The notes beneath the pieces were generated by a model that did not search any database, was not told the DNA's origin, and worked only from the letters and a program-made list of their open reading frames with translations. The position numbers and the translations under genes were made by a program. This document shows, one piece after another, positions 28,280 to 37,397 of a stretch of 64,000 nt of DNA. Source of the stretch: Lysobacteraceae bacterium (GTDB taxonomy: Bacteria > Pseudomonadota > Gammaproteobacteria > Xanthomonadales > Rhodanobacteraceae); the NCBI GenBank assembly GCA_004143945.1, contig SEHB01000012.1:1-64000 (forward strand), given 5' to 3'. Numbering within the stretch: the stretch's first letter is position 1; every line of letters starts with the position of its first letter.

Positions 28280-30544
28280 ATGAAATTTTTCGGCAAGACC
28301 CTGGGGCTGCTGCTCGCCAGCCTCACCCTGGCCAGCTGCGGCGGCGGCGGCGGTGACGGCGGCGCTTTCACCGAACCGCAGAGTGGCACGTTCACGCTGC
28401 AGGCGACCAGCACGACATTGCCGGTCAATGTATGGGGTTACCAGCCGATCCAGTATGGCAATCCGACGCAGGCCGAGGTCACGATCATCCAGCGCGCCGC
28501 GAACGGCTCGTTGATCAGTGGCCAGGACATCCACGTCAGCATCTCGCCGACCAACTACGCCGCACTCTCGTGCCTCGTCGATGGCGAGAACTGCGAGGAC
28601 GGCAACCAGCTGTACGGCTCGGTCGTGATCGAAGGCATCAACGGGCAGGCATCGATCTTCGTCAATGCGCAGGATACCGCCGGCACTGCGGTGATGACGG
28701 TCAGCGGCATCGACCCGAACACCGGCCGCACGATTTCCGCGAGCATGAACTTCGTGATCACGAGCGGCGTCGGTCAGATGCCGGCCAGCGTGACGCTGAC
28801 GCCGCTGCCGGCGAACGTCTACCTGCCGAGCTCGGGTGGCAACAACACTTCGCAGATCAGCGCGACCGTGCTCGACGGCGCCGGCCAGCTCGTGCCCGAT
28901 CCGGTCATCGGCAATGGCGGCTTCGACAACATTCGCTTCGAACTCGTGGGCGACTACGGCGACGCGCGCCTGAGCACCAATTCGGTCGCGGGTCCGGTGT
29001 CGGGCGCGACGGTCACATCGCACACGGTGCGCGGCGTCGCGATCGCCTCGCTGCAGGTCGGCGACGCGACTCCGCAGGTACCGCTGCAGATCCGCGCGAC
29101 TGCGGACCGCGCCGACAACAACGTCAGCAACGGCATCGCCGACCCGGTCACGTTCACGACCTCGGTCATCGTGTCCGACGGCAAGCTGTACAGCCTCACG
29201 ATCACCTCGCCGAACGTCAATGCGATCCTCGTCAACACGGTCTCGGGCGAAGTCGATCCGGACGGCGACATCATTCCGCCCGATCCCGACGCGACCTACA
29301 GCCTCACCGTCAGCGCGCTCGCGACCGATCGCCAGGGCAACCCGGTGATCCCGGGCACGCCGATCCGCTTCGGTTCGATCGACGAGCCGGTCGGGACGTT
29401 CGATGCGGGTCCGCTCGCCAACCGCTTCCTGATCTCGGGCGGCGATGGCAATCCGCAGGAAGGCGGCACGCTGTTCACCGCGCCCACCGGGCATTTCCGC
29501 ACCGCGGGTGGTGGCGCGGGACCGGGTGATGCGCTGATCGTGTTCGGCAAGACCCAGCACGGCGCACCGGAAGGCAACGAAGACCTCGAGAGCGCGCTCA
29601 CCGTGCAGCGCATCAACAGCGAGACGAGCCTCAACACCGCGTCGCCGTTCAACAACAACAACACGACGGGCGCCACCGTCGACTACGGCCCGGTGCTCGA
29701 CTACATCATCGGCCGTAGCCAGCACGGCAACATCACCGCGACGTCGACCACGAACGAGATCGGCGTCGCGCATGCAACGCTGAACTACACGATCTCCACG
29801 CTTGGCCATGTCGTCGCGATGTGGGCGCAGGGTGACGGCATCGACCGCGTGACGGGCGAATCGCGCCGCGTCACCGACGCGGTGCAGCTGCTCTACCCGG
29901 GCGTCGCGCCGGCCTCGCTGGTCGCGTTCCCGTCGCCGATCCCCGGCAACACGACGACCGACGTGGTGGTGTGCCTGACCGACGCGCTGAACTCGCCGAT
30001 CCAGGGCATCAACATCGGCTTCCAGATGAACCTCGGTGGTGGCACCGGCTCGGTCGACGGCAACGGCACCTCGGGCGCACTCGACAACACGACCGGCCCT
30101 GATGGCTGCGCCGTCGCGACCGTCGTGACCAGCGGCATGCCGGTCAGCACCAGCCCCGACTCGCCGTCCGGCTCGATCATCTTCAGCGTGGGCGGGGCGA
30201 CTGCCGAAGTCGACATCGTCGTGCAGCTCGCCTTCATCTCGAACGGCGGCATCGGTGGCGTCTGCAACGGCGGCACGCCGTCCGCCCGCGCGACGATTCG
30301 CGCGTTCACGACCGACGGCTCGCCCGCGGTCGGTGTCGCGATCACCGCCGAGTGCGGTGGCCTCACCGTGACCCCGTCCACCGCCACCACGGGCACCAAC
30401 GGAGCCGCCAGCTTCACGATCACCGGAGCGCCGGACGCGACCGGCACCTGCACGTTCACCGCGGAAGGTGTCGCACCGATCACGGCCACCGTGGTGATCC
30501 CGGGTGCCGAAGACTTCAGCCCGCCCTGCGGCGCCGGTCCGTAA
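28280..30544 (+). CDS. Large Ig-like lipoprotein downstream of pilQ
   Basis: A 754-residue predicted lipoprotein. The signal peptide ends in LASC with C20 as the lipidated residue, followed by a Gly-rich tether (GGGGGDGG). The rest is beta-rich Thr/Ser/Gly/Asn sequence with repeated modules reminiscent of bacterial Ig-like (Big_1/invasin) domains, e.g. VSALATDRQGNPVIPGTPI, VVCLTDALNSPIQGINIGFQ and IRAFTTDGSPAVGVAITAEC. Such modules carry V-x-D-x-x-G-x-P-V-x-G wording. Only 74 bases follow pilQ and no terminator intervenes, so it is probably the last gene of the pil operon. Function is not established; a surface or pilus-associated role is inferred from position. Confidence 0.85.
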   Translation: MKFFGKTLGLLLASLTLASCGGGGGDGGAFTEPQSGTFTLQATSTTLPVNVWGYQPIQYGNPTQAEVTIIQRAANGSLISGQDIHVSISPTNYAALSCLVDGENCEDGNQLYGSVVIEGINGQASIFVNAQDTAGTAVMTVSGIDPNTGRTISASMNFVITSGVGQMPASVTLTPLPANVYLPSSGGNNTSQISATVLDGAGQLVPDPVIGNGGFDNIRFELVGDYGDARLSTNSVAGPVSGATVTSHTVRGVAIASLQVGDATPQVPLQIRATADRADNNVSNGIADPVTFTTSVIVSDGKLYSLTITSPNVNAILVNTVSGEVDPDGDIIPPDPDATYSLTVSALATDRQGNPVIPGTPIRFGSIDEPVGTFDAGPLANRFLISGGDGNPQEGGTLFTAPTGHFRTAGGGAGPGDALIVFGKTQHGAPEGNEDLESALTVQRINSETSLNTASPFNNNNTTGATVDYGPVLDYIIGRSQHGNITATSTTNEIGVAHATLNYTISTLGHVVAMWAQGDGIDRVTGESRRVTDAVQLLYPGVAPASLVAFPSPIPGNTTTDVVVCLTDALNSPIQGINIGFQMNLGGGTGSVDGNGTSGALDNTTGPDGCAVATVVTSGMPVSTSPDSPSGSIIFSVGGATAEVDIVVQLAFISNGGIGGVCNGGTPSARATIRAFTTDGSPAVGVAITAECGGLTVTPSTATTGTNGAASFTITGAPDATGTCTFTAEGVAPITATVVIPGAEDFSPPCGAGP

Positions 30545-30565
30545 CCCCGTTGCCAAGGCAATGCC

Positions 30566-30598
30566 GGAAGGGCCGCAGCGATGCGGCCCTTCCTTTTT
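30566..30598 (+). terminator. Rho-independent terminator of the pil operon
   Basis: A perfect 12-base stem, GGAAGGGCCGCA with TGCGGCCCTTCC, four-base GCGA loop, followed by a T-rich run (TTTTT). It ends the pilMNOPQ-lipoprotein unit. Confidence 0.93.
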
Positions 30599-30657
30599 GT
30601 GTAGGATCGGAACATCGCCCGACTGCGCCGCAGGCCGGGCACGGGAGGGGACCTGCC

Positions 30658-31815
30658 GTGCAGCCAGACCGCGAGCGTTATCGTGCGGGCGAATTGATCT
30701 TTGCCGAAGGCGACGCGCCGACCGGCGCCTACCTGATCGAAAGCGGTCGCATCGAGATCACCACGATGCAGTTCAACGAGCCGCGCGTGCTCGGCGAACT
30801 CGGGCCCGGCATGCTGCTCGGGGAGATGGCGGTGATCGACCATTCGCCGCGCACCGCGAGCGCACGCGCGCTCACCGATTGCCGCCTGATCCCGATCAAC
30901 CGCGAGCAGTTCGCCGAACGCCTCGCCGCCGCCGACCCGGTCGTGCGCGCGCTGCTGATGAGCCAGCTTTCGCGCTACCGCAGCGCACTCGCACGGCTCA
31001 CCGGCGACACCGAACCCGGCGACGACCTGCCGTCCTCGGGCCACGACAGCTCCGCGCTCGACAAGATCCGGCTCGAGAGCGAACTGCGTCGCGCGCTGGA
31101 ACGGCGCGAGCTCGAAGTGCGGTTGCAGCCGATCGAAGAGATCGAGAGCGGACGCATCGCGGGTTACGAAGCACTCGTGCGCTGGGATCATCCGCAACGC
31201 GGTGCGGTCTCGCCGGCAGAGTTCATCCGTCTGGCGGAAGAAACCTCGCTGATCGTGCCGATCGGCGACTACGTGATCGGCCGGGTCTGCGACATGCTGG
31301 CCGAATGGCGAGCGAGTGGGCGCACGCCACTGCCGTTCATCGCAGCCAACCTGTCGGCGCGGCAGATCGACGACTCCGGACTGGTCGAGCGCATCCTTGG
31401 CGAACTGCGCCGGCGCGACCTGCCGCCCGATCGCCTCAAGCTCGAGATCACCGAAAGCCTGGTGCTCGACCACGCGCGCATCGGCGACCTGATCGCGCGC
31501 TGCCATGCCGTCGGCATGCCGGTTGCGCTCGACGATTTCGGCACGGGCTATTCGAACCTCGGCCCGCTGATGACGCTCGACTTCGATCAGATCAAGCTCG
31601 ACGGCAGCTTCATCAAGGCGCTCGACCGCCCGCGCGGGGTCGCCCTGGTCGGCGTGATCGTCGACATGGCGCGTGCCCTCGGCTGCGACCTCGTCGCCGA
31701 AGGGGTCGAAACCGGCGAGCAGCGCGAGATCCTGCACCGCCTCGGCTGCCGCTACGCGCAGGGCTGGCTGGTCGGCAAGCCGATGGCCTTCCTGGACGCC
31801 TCCGGCACCAGCTGA
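30658..31815 (+). CDS. cNMP-binding/EAL-domain c-di-GMP phosphodiesterase
   Basis: A 385-residue cytoplasmic protein. Residues 1-110 form a cyclic-nucleotide-binding-like domain with the cassette LGEMAVIDHSPRTASARA (E56, R66). Residues 140-380 form an EAL domain. Catalytic residues look complete: E171-A-L in GYEALVRW, N231 (AANLSARQ), E263 (LEITES), D292-D293 (LDDFGTGYS), K313 (QIKLDGSFI) and E349 (VAEGVET). It should therefore hydrolyse c-di-GMP under control of the N-terminal sensor. There is no GGDEF domain. The GTG start has GGGAGGGG upstream. It directly follows the pil terminator. Confidence 0.9.
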   Translation: MQPDRERYRAGELIFAEGDAPTGAYLIESGRIEITTMQFNEPRVLGELGPGMLLGEMAVIDHSPRTASARALTDCRLIPINREQFAERLAAADPVVRALLMSQLSRYRSALARLTGDTEPGDDLPSSGHDSSALDKIRLESELRRALERRELEVRLQPIEEIESGRIAGYEALVRWDHPQRGAVSPAEFIRLAEETSLIVPIGDYVIGRVCDMLAEWRASGRTPLPFIAANLSARQIDDSGLVERILGELRRRDLPPDRLKLEITESLVLDHARIGDLIARCHAVGMPVALDDFGTGYSNLGPLMTLDFDQIKLDGSFIKALDRPRGVALVGVIVDMARALGCDLVAEGVETGEQREILHRLGCRYAQGWLVGKPMAFLDASGTS

Positions 31816-31910
31816 ACGCCGTTGGCAAGAGGCAAAACTTATGCGGCTTCGCGCGGTCCGAGATCGCGCCCGCCGCGCGTGCGATCATTGACCGGACCCC
31901 CGCCACGTTC

Positions 31911-32897
31911 ATGGACATGCCCCATACCGCCACGGCATCCGCCGCTTTCTCCTCGCTGCGCGCAGAGCTCGCGCGCTGCATCATCGGCCAGGAGGCGCTG
32001 GTCGACCGGTTGCTGATCGCGCTGCTCGCCGATGGCCACCTGCTCGTCGAAGGCGCGCCCGGTCTTGCCAAGACCACCGCGATCAAGGAACTGGCCGCAC
32101 GCATCGAGGCCGATTTCCACCGCGTGCAATTCACGCCCGACCTGTTGCCGGCCGACCTCACGGGCACCGAGGTCTACCGGCCCCAGACAACCGACTTCGA
32201 GTTCCAGCGCGGCCCGATCTTCCACAACCTGATCCTCGCCGACGAAGTCAATCGTGCGCCGGCCAAGGTGCAGTCGGCGCTGCTCGAGGCGATGGGCGAG
32301 CGCCAGGTGACGGTCGGGCGTGATACGTACGCTTTGCCTGCGCTGTTCCTCGTGATGGCGACGCAGAACCCGATCGAACAGGAAGGCACCTATCCGTTGC
32401 CCGAAGCGCAGCTCGACCGCTTCCTGTTGCACGTGAAGGTCGACTATCCGAAAGCCGCGGCCGAGGCCGCGATCCTGCGCCTCGCGCGTGATCGCGCGCG
32501 CCAGGCGCTCGAACACCAGCACAGCCCAGCGCGCGTGCTGAGCCAGCAGCAGGTTTTCCAGGCGCGCAGCGAAGTGCTCGCCCTGCACCTCGCGCCGGCG
32601 CTCGAGGAGTACATCGTGCAGCTCGTGCTCGCGACGCGCGAACCTTCGCCGTACGGCGCCGAGATCGCGCGCTACATTGCGTACGGCGCGAGCCCGCGCG
32701 GCACGATCGCGCTCGATCGCTGCGCGCGCGCGCATGCCTGGCTTGCGGGCCGCGACTACGTCACGCCCGAGGATGTCCACGCGATCGCAGCCGACGTGCT
32801 GCGTCACCGCGTGCTGCTCGGTTACGAAGCCGAGGCCGAAGGCATCGATGCCGATCGCGTCGTCGCGATGCTGCTGGAGCGGGTGCCGCTTCCTTGA
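31911..32897 (+). CDS. MoxR-family AAA+ ATPase
   Basis: A 328-residue MoxR ATPase. Walker A is EGAPGLAKTT, Walker B LILADEVNRAPAKVQSALLE, and sensor motifs MATQNPIEQEGTYPLPEAQLDRF follow in the typical MoxR order. MoxR proteins act as chaperone-like ATPases with VWA-domain partners, here encoded downstream (BatA, BatB). The ATG at 31911 gives MDMPHTATASAAF; ATG 31917 is possible. It heads the Bat-type operon, although 184 bases with a C-run repeat precede the next gene. Confidence 0.93.
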   Translation: MDMPHTATASAAFSSLRAELARCIIGQEALVDRLLIALLADGHLLVEGAPGLAKTTAIKELAARIEADFHRVQFTPDLLPADLTGTEVYRPQTTDFEFQRGPIFHNLILADEVNRAPAKVQSALLEAMGERQVTVGRDTYALPALFLVMATQNPIEQEGTYPLPEAQLDRFLLHVKVDYPKAAAEAAILRLARDRARQALEHQHSPARVLSQQQVFQARSEVLALHLAPALEEYIVQLVLATREPSPYGAEIARYIAYGASPRGTIALDRCARAHAWLAGRDYVTPEDVHAIAADVLRHRVLLGYEAEAEGIDADRVVAMLLERVPLP

Positions 32898-33034
32898 TGC
32901 GAGGGTCGGGCGTTCTCCACTGCGGGGACTTCGACCGTGCCGCTCGGAGGCAAGGGTTGCGGCGCGCGGCGCCTGAGCCGCAATGCCCCGGTCTTGCGTG
33001 TTGCGTTCCCGCCAGCCTCGGCTTTTGACTTCAA

Positions 33035-33069
33035 CCCCCCCAGATCCCAGCCCTCAGCCCCGGCACCCC
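33035..33069. repeat. C-run repeat upstream of the DUF58 gene
   Basis: Five runs of three to seven C, including CCCAGCCCTCAGCCCC, the same wording as the right arm at 3314-3330. On the minus strand it meets the G-quadruplex pattern. It lies 12 bases before the DUF58 start. No facing G-run arm is visible here. Confidence 0.6.
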
Positions 33070-33081
33070 ACGCCACAGCCG

Positions 33082-34011
33082 ATGTCGACTCCCCCGGCCA
33101 ACCCCACCCGCGTCGCACTCGACGAACTGCTCGCGCTCGCGGCGGCAGCGCAGGGCAAGAGCCTCGCGCGCACGCGGCGCACGCCGGCGCTGCATTCGGG
33201 TACCAGCACGTCGCGCTGGCGTGGTCGCGGCGTCGACTTCCGCGAATCGCGGATCTACCAACCCGGCGACGAGATCCGCCACATGGACTGGCGCGTGACC
33301 GCGCGCAGCGGGAAGCCGCACACCAAGTTGTTCGAGGAAGAGCGCGAACAGGGCCTGTTGCTCGCGCTCGACTACAACCCGGGCATGCGCTTCGGCACGC
33401 GCGTGCGATTCAAGTCGGTGCAGGCGGCGCGGGCCGCGGCGTTGCTCGCATGGATCGCCGCCGCCGCGGGCGATCGCGTCGGTGCGCTCGGTTTCGGCGG
33501 CGGCATCGACGCCGAGGTCAAGCCCGCGTCCGGCCGCCGCGGCGTGCTGCGCGTGCTGCGCGCATTGCGCGACTGGGACCATGCGGCGACCGACGCCGAT
33601 GCGTCGTTCTCGCAGGCCTTGCAGCGCGTGCGCCGGCTGCTGCGCCCCGGCATGCGCCTGCTCCTGCTCAGCGACGGATTCGCCTGCGACGAGGACACCG
33701 AACGCCTGCTGCCGCAGGTCGCGGGTCGCCACGAAGTCGCGCTGGTGCTGCTGCGCGATGCACTCGAACTCGTGCCGCCGCCGCCCGGTCGCTACACGCT
33801 GCGTTCCGGCGGGACGGCGCGCATCATCGACTTCTCGGACGCGCGCGTGCGCGAGCAATGGGTCGCCGGCTTCGCACTCGCGCGCACGCGCCTGCTCGCG
33901 CTGTGCGCGCGGCTCGGGATCCGCGTGGTCGAACTGGACACCGATGCGACGTTGCGCATCGCGCTCGCGCCGCTGCTCGCGCGCGCATTGCGGCCGAAGG
34001 TCGTCGCATGA
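33082..34011 (+). CDS. DUF58-domain protein (BatI operon)
   Basis: A 309-residue DUF58 protein with a degenerate VWA-like fold. The signature GRGVDFRESRIYQPGDEIRH and MDWRVTARSGKPHTKLFEEE are clear. These proteins are regularly encoded between MoxR and BatA and are thought to be MoxR partners. The ATG at 33082 was chosen at the end of the C-run repeat, giving MSTPPANPTRVALDELLALA. The stop overlaps the next start by four bases. Confidence 0.92.
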   Translation: MSTPPANPTRVALDELLALAAAAQGKSLARTRRTPALHSGTSTSRWRGRGVDFRESRIYQPGDEIRHMDWRVTARSGKPHTKLFEEEREQGLLLALDYNPGMRFGTRVRFKSVQAARAAALLAWIAAAAGDRVGALGFGGGIDAEVKPASGRRGVLRVLRALRDWDHAATDADASFSQALQRVRRLLRPGMRLLLLSDGFACDEDTERLLPQVAGRHEVALVLLRDALELVPPPPGRYTLRSGGTARIIDFSDARVREQWVAGFALARTRLLALCARLGIRVVELDTDATLRIALAPLLARALRPKVVA

Positions 34012-34514
34012 ATCCGCAGGATGCGCCGCAGCTGCGCGACATCCACCTGCCGCCCGATCCGGCCTGGTGGCCGCCCGCACCGGGTTGGTGGTTGCTCGCG
34101 ATCGCGCTGATCGCGCTGCTCGCGTGGCTCGTCATGCGCGCGCGCCGCGCCTGGCGCATCCGCCGCTGGCGTCGGCTGCTGCAGGCCGAGCTCGACCGCG
34201 CCGTGGCCGAACATGCCTCGCGTCCGGATCCCGCGCGCTTCGCCGCGGCCGTCTCGCGCCTGTTGCGGCGTGCAGCGCGCCGGCTCGATGCGCGCGCGGC
34301 GACGTTGCAGGGCGCGCAATGGCTGGCCTTTCTCGATTCGCGCTGGCCCGGCGCCGCGCCTGCGACGTTCAGCGCGCTCGCCGGCAGCGCGCTCGTCGAC
34401 GCGCCCTATCGACCGCCAGGCGATCAGGCACTGCACGCGTTCGACGCCGCAGCGCTCGCGCGACTCGCGCAGGCCTGGCTCGCGGGCGTCGCGCCGGAGC
34501 TCGCGCATGCTTGA
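34008..34514 (+). CDS. DUF4381-domain membrane protein
   Basis: A 168-residue protein with one membrane helix (WWLLAIALIALLAWLVM) preceded by the family opening LRDIHLPPDPAWWPPAPG. A basic helical cytoplasmic region follows. DUF4381 proteins occur specifically in MoxR/Bat operons. It overlaps DUF58 upstream (ATGA) and batA downstream by eight bases. Confidence 0.88.
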   Translation: MNPQDAPQLRDIHLPPDPAWWPPAPGWWLLAIALIALLAWLVMRARRAWRIRRWRRLLQAELDRAVAEHASRPDPARFAAAVSRLLRRAARRLDARAATLQGAQWLAFLDSRWPGAAPATFSALAGSALVDAPYRPPGDQALHAFDAAALARLAQAWLAGVAPELAHA

Positions 34515-35511
34515 TTTCGCCTGGCCATGGGCGTTCGCGCTGCTGCCTCTGCCGCTCCTCGCGGCCTGGTGGCTGCCGCGCGCGCGCGCGGGCCAGGATG
34601 CCGCGCTGCACCTGCCGCACCACGGGCTCGCGCTGCCGCAGCAGGGTGATTCGGCCGCAGTGCCGCGGATGCGGCGTGCGCTTGCGTTGCTGGCGTGGGC
34701 GCTGCTGGTGCTCGCGGCGGCGCGACCGCAATGGCTCGGTCCGCCCGAGGACGTGCCGCGTTCGGGCCGCGACATGCTGCTCGCGATCGATACCTCGGGC
34801 AGCATGAGCATCGAGGACATGCAGCTCGGCGGCTCGATCGTGCCGCGCTTCGCGGCGATCCAGGCGATCGCGTCGGACTTCATCTCGCGCCGCGGCGGCG
34901 ACCGCGTGGGCCTGATCCTGTTCGGCACGCGCGCCTACCTGCTGGTGCCGCTGACGTTCGATCTCGACACCGTGCGCAGCCAGCTCGGCGATTCGACGAT
35001 CGGACTCGCCGGACGCGAGACCGCGATCGGCGACGCAGTCGGACTCGCGATCAAGCGGCTGCGCGATCGTCCGCAACAGCAGCGCGTGCTCGTGCTGCTC
35101 ACCGACGGCGTCAACACCGCGGGTGAACTCGATCCGGCCAAGGCGACCGAACTCGCGGTCGCGAACCAGGTGCGTGTCTACACGATCGGCATCGGCGCCG
35201 ATCGCCTGCGCGTGGACAGCGTGTTCGGCAGTCGCATGGTCAATCCGTCGGCCGACCTCGACGAGGCGATGCTCACGCGCATGGCCGAGTCGACCGGCGG
35301 CCGCTACTTCCGCGCGCGCGACAGCGCCGAGCTCGCGGGCATCTACCGCACGCTCGACGAGATCGAGCCGATCGCCGACACCAGCGAGAGCCTGCGGCCG
35401 CTGGCCGAGTTGTACTGGTACGCGCTGGGCGCGGCGATGGCCGTCGCATTGCTGGCCGCGCTCGCCGGTCGGCGCGCCGGGCTGCGCTCGCGCCGCGAGG
35501 CGATCGCATGA
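34507..35511 (+). CDS. BatA-like VWA-domain membrane protein
   Basis: A 334-residue protein with N-terminal membrane segments, a VWA domain and a C-terminal helix (YALGAAMAVALLAALAG). The MIDAS metal site is intact: D95-T-S97-G-S99 in LLAIDTSGSMS, with GRETAIGDAVG and VLVLLTDGVNTAG supplying the later Thr and Asp. BatA proteins are linked to aerotolerance and stress resistance in several bacteria. Start overlaps DUF4381; stop overlaps batB by four bases. Confidence 0.92.
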   Translation: MLDFAWPWAFALLPLPLLAAWWLPRARAGQDAALHLPHHGLALPQQGDSAAVPRMRRALALLAWALLVLAAARPQWLGPPEDVPRSGRDMLLAIDTSGSMSIEDMQLGGSIVPRFAAIQAIASDFISRRGGDRVGLILFGTRAYLLVPLTFDLDTVRSQLGDSTIGLAGRETAIGDAVGLAIKRLRDRPQQQRVLVLLTDGVNTAGELDPAKATELAVANQVRVYTIGIGADRLRVDSVFGSRMVNPSADLDEAMLTRMAESTGGRYFRARDSAELAGIYRTLDEIEPIADTSESLRPLAELYWYALGAAMAVALLAALAGRRAGLRSRREAIA

Positions 35512-37397
35512 GTGCACTCGCCGACTTCCATTTCCTGCGGCCGCTCGCGTTGTTGCTGCTGCTGGCGCTTCCGCTCGCGGGCTTCGCCTGGCGCCGCGCG
35601 CGCCGCGACGCCGGTGCATGGCGCGCCGCCGTCGATGCGCAGCTGCTGCCGTACCTGATCGAGCGCGTCGCACAGCCCGGTGCGCGCGGCGCGCTCGTGC
35701 TGGCCTCGCTCGCGTGGATGCTTGCCTGCGTCGCACTCGCGGGTCCGGCCTGGGAACGCGAGGCCACGTCGCTGCATCGCGACCACAATGCGCGCGTGCT
35801 CGCGCTCGAGCTCGCGCCGAGCATGCTCGCGCAGGACGAGCGCCCGAGCAGGCTCGAACGCGCACGCTACAAGATCGCCGACATCCTCGAGCGCAGTCGC
35901 GACCGGCAGACCGCGCTGGTCGCGTACGCCGGCGAGGCATTCGTGGTCGCGCCGCTGACCGACGACGTCGGCACCGTGCAGAACCTCGTCGGTGCGCTCG
36001 ACCCTTCGACGATGCCGGTCGCAGGCAACGACACGGCCGATGCGATCCGGCGCGCGGTCGAGCTGGCACGGCAGGCTGGTTTCGATCGCGGCGAGATCGT
36101 GCTGATCGCCGACAGCGTCGGTCCCGGCGCGGCGAGCGCGGCGCGTCGTGCGCGCGATGCGGGCCTGCGCGTGTCCGTGCTCGGCGTGGGTTCGCCCGCG
36201 GGTGCGCCGATTCCGCTCGCGCAAGGCGATTTCCTCAAGGACGAACGGGGTGAAGTCGTGCTCGCGCGACTGGACGAGTCGGCGCTGCGCGCGCTCGCCG
36301 ATGCGGGCGGCGGGCGCTATGCGCACGTGACGGCCGACGCGACCGACCTCGATGCGCTGTTGGGCGACGCGCGCGCGTCGATCGCGGGCGCGCGCGACGC
36401 CGATCCGAGCGCACAGGGCGCCGAAGGCCACCGCTGGCGCGATCGCGGGCCGTGGCTGCTGTTGCTGCTGGTGCCGCTCGTGCTCGCGGGATTCCGGCGC
36501 GGCTGGCTCATGGTCCTGCCGCTGGCGTGCGTGCTCGCCACGCCGCGTGCAGACGCCGGCGTGCTCGAAGATCTGTGGGCGCGACGCGACCAGCAGGCCG
36601 CAGCCGCGTTGCGCGAGGGTGATGCCGCGCGCGCCACCGAGGTCGCGCCGTCGGCCGCGTGGAGTGGCGCCGCGGCCTACCGCGCCGGCGATTTCGCGGC
36701 GGCAGCGCAGCATTACGCGGACGCCCCAGGTGCGGACGCCGCGTACAACCGAGGCAATGCGCTCGCGCAGGCGAAGCAGTACGAGCAGGCGCTCGCCGCG
36801 TACGACGAGGCGCTGCGCCTCGATCCCGCGATGGAAGACGCGAAGGCGAACCGCGCGGCCGTCGAGGCCTTCCTCGAGCAGCAACCGAAGCCTCCGCCCG
36901 GAGGTGGGCAGCGCAAGGATCCCTCCGACGAGAACCGGCCCTCGGACTCCCGATCGGGCCAGCGACCGGAATCGGGCGAGGACGCCTCGCCCTCCGACCA
37001 GCGCGAGCCACAGTCCGGGCAAGAAGAGAAGGCCGAGGGCGAACAGGCCGACGCGCCATCCGATGCACCGTCGGGCGACTCCGGCGACCAGCGCGAGGGT
37101 GAGCGCGATCCGGCTGCGAGTGAAGAATCGGCGGCGTCCGCCGAAACCCGGGCCGGCGCGGATGAAAAGCAGCGCGAGGCACTGTCGCGCTCGATCGACG
37201 AAGCCTTGCAGCAGCCGGCGGACGCACCCGCCCAACCGGGTGATGCTAAGGCACCTGCCGAAGACGAGGCGACGCGCGAACGCCGTCAGGCGCTCGAGCA
37301 CTGGTTGCGCCGCGTTCCCGATGATCCGGGCGGCCTGCTGCGGCGCAAATTCCAGCTCGAGCACCAGCGCCGCCGCCAGGACGGAGAAGGACCATGA
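35508..37397 (+). CDS. BatB/BatC fusion: VWA domain plus TPR
   Basis: A 629-residue fusion. Residues 1-310 form a BatB-like VWA protein with two N-terminal helices; the MIDAS motif is degenerate, with E101, A103 and S105 (LELAPSM) in place of D-x-S-x-S, and IADSV in place of the LTDG loop. A central helix pair (about 320-350) leads to a BatC-like TPR region (AAYNRGNALAQAKQYEQALA) and a long Glu/Asp/Ser/Gln-rich low-complexity tail ending in a basic helix. Metal binding by this VWA domain is doubtful. Start and stop overlap neighbours by four bases. Confidence 0.88.
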   Translation: MSALADFHFLRPLALLLLLALPLAGFAWRRARRDAGAWRAAVDAQLLPYLIERVAQPGARGALVLASLAWMLACVALAGPAWEREATSLHRDHNARVLALELAPSMLAQDERPSRLERARYKIADILERSRDRQTALVAYAGEAFVVAPLTDDVGTVQNLVGALDPSTMPVAGNDTADAIRRAVELARQAGFDRGEIVLIADSVGPGAASAARRARDAGLRVSVLGVGSPAGAPIPLAQGDFLKDERGEVVLARLDESALRALADAGGGRYAHVTADATDLDALLGDARASIAGARDADPSAQGAEGHRWRDRGPWLLLLLVPLVLAGFRRGWLMVLPLACVLATPRADAGVLEDLWARRDQQAAAALREGDAARATEVAPSAAWSGAAAYRAGDFAAAAQHYADAPGADAAYNRGNALAQAKQYEQALAAYDEALRLDPAMEDAKANRAAVEAFLEQQPKPPPGGGQRKDPSDENRPSDSRSGQRPESGEDASPSDQREPQSGQEEKAEGEQADAPSDAPSGDSGDQREGERDPAASEESAASAETRAGADEKQREALSRSIDEALQQPADAPAQPGDAKAPAEDEATRERRQALEHWLRRVPDDPGGLLRRKFQLEHQRRRQDGEGP

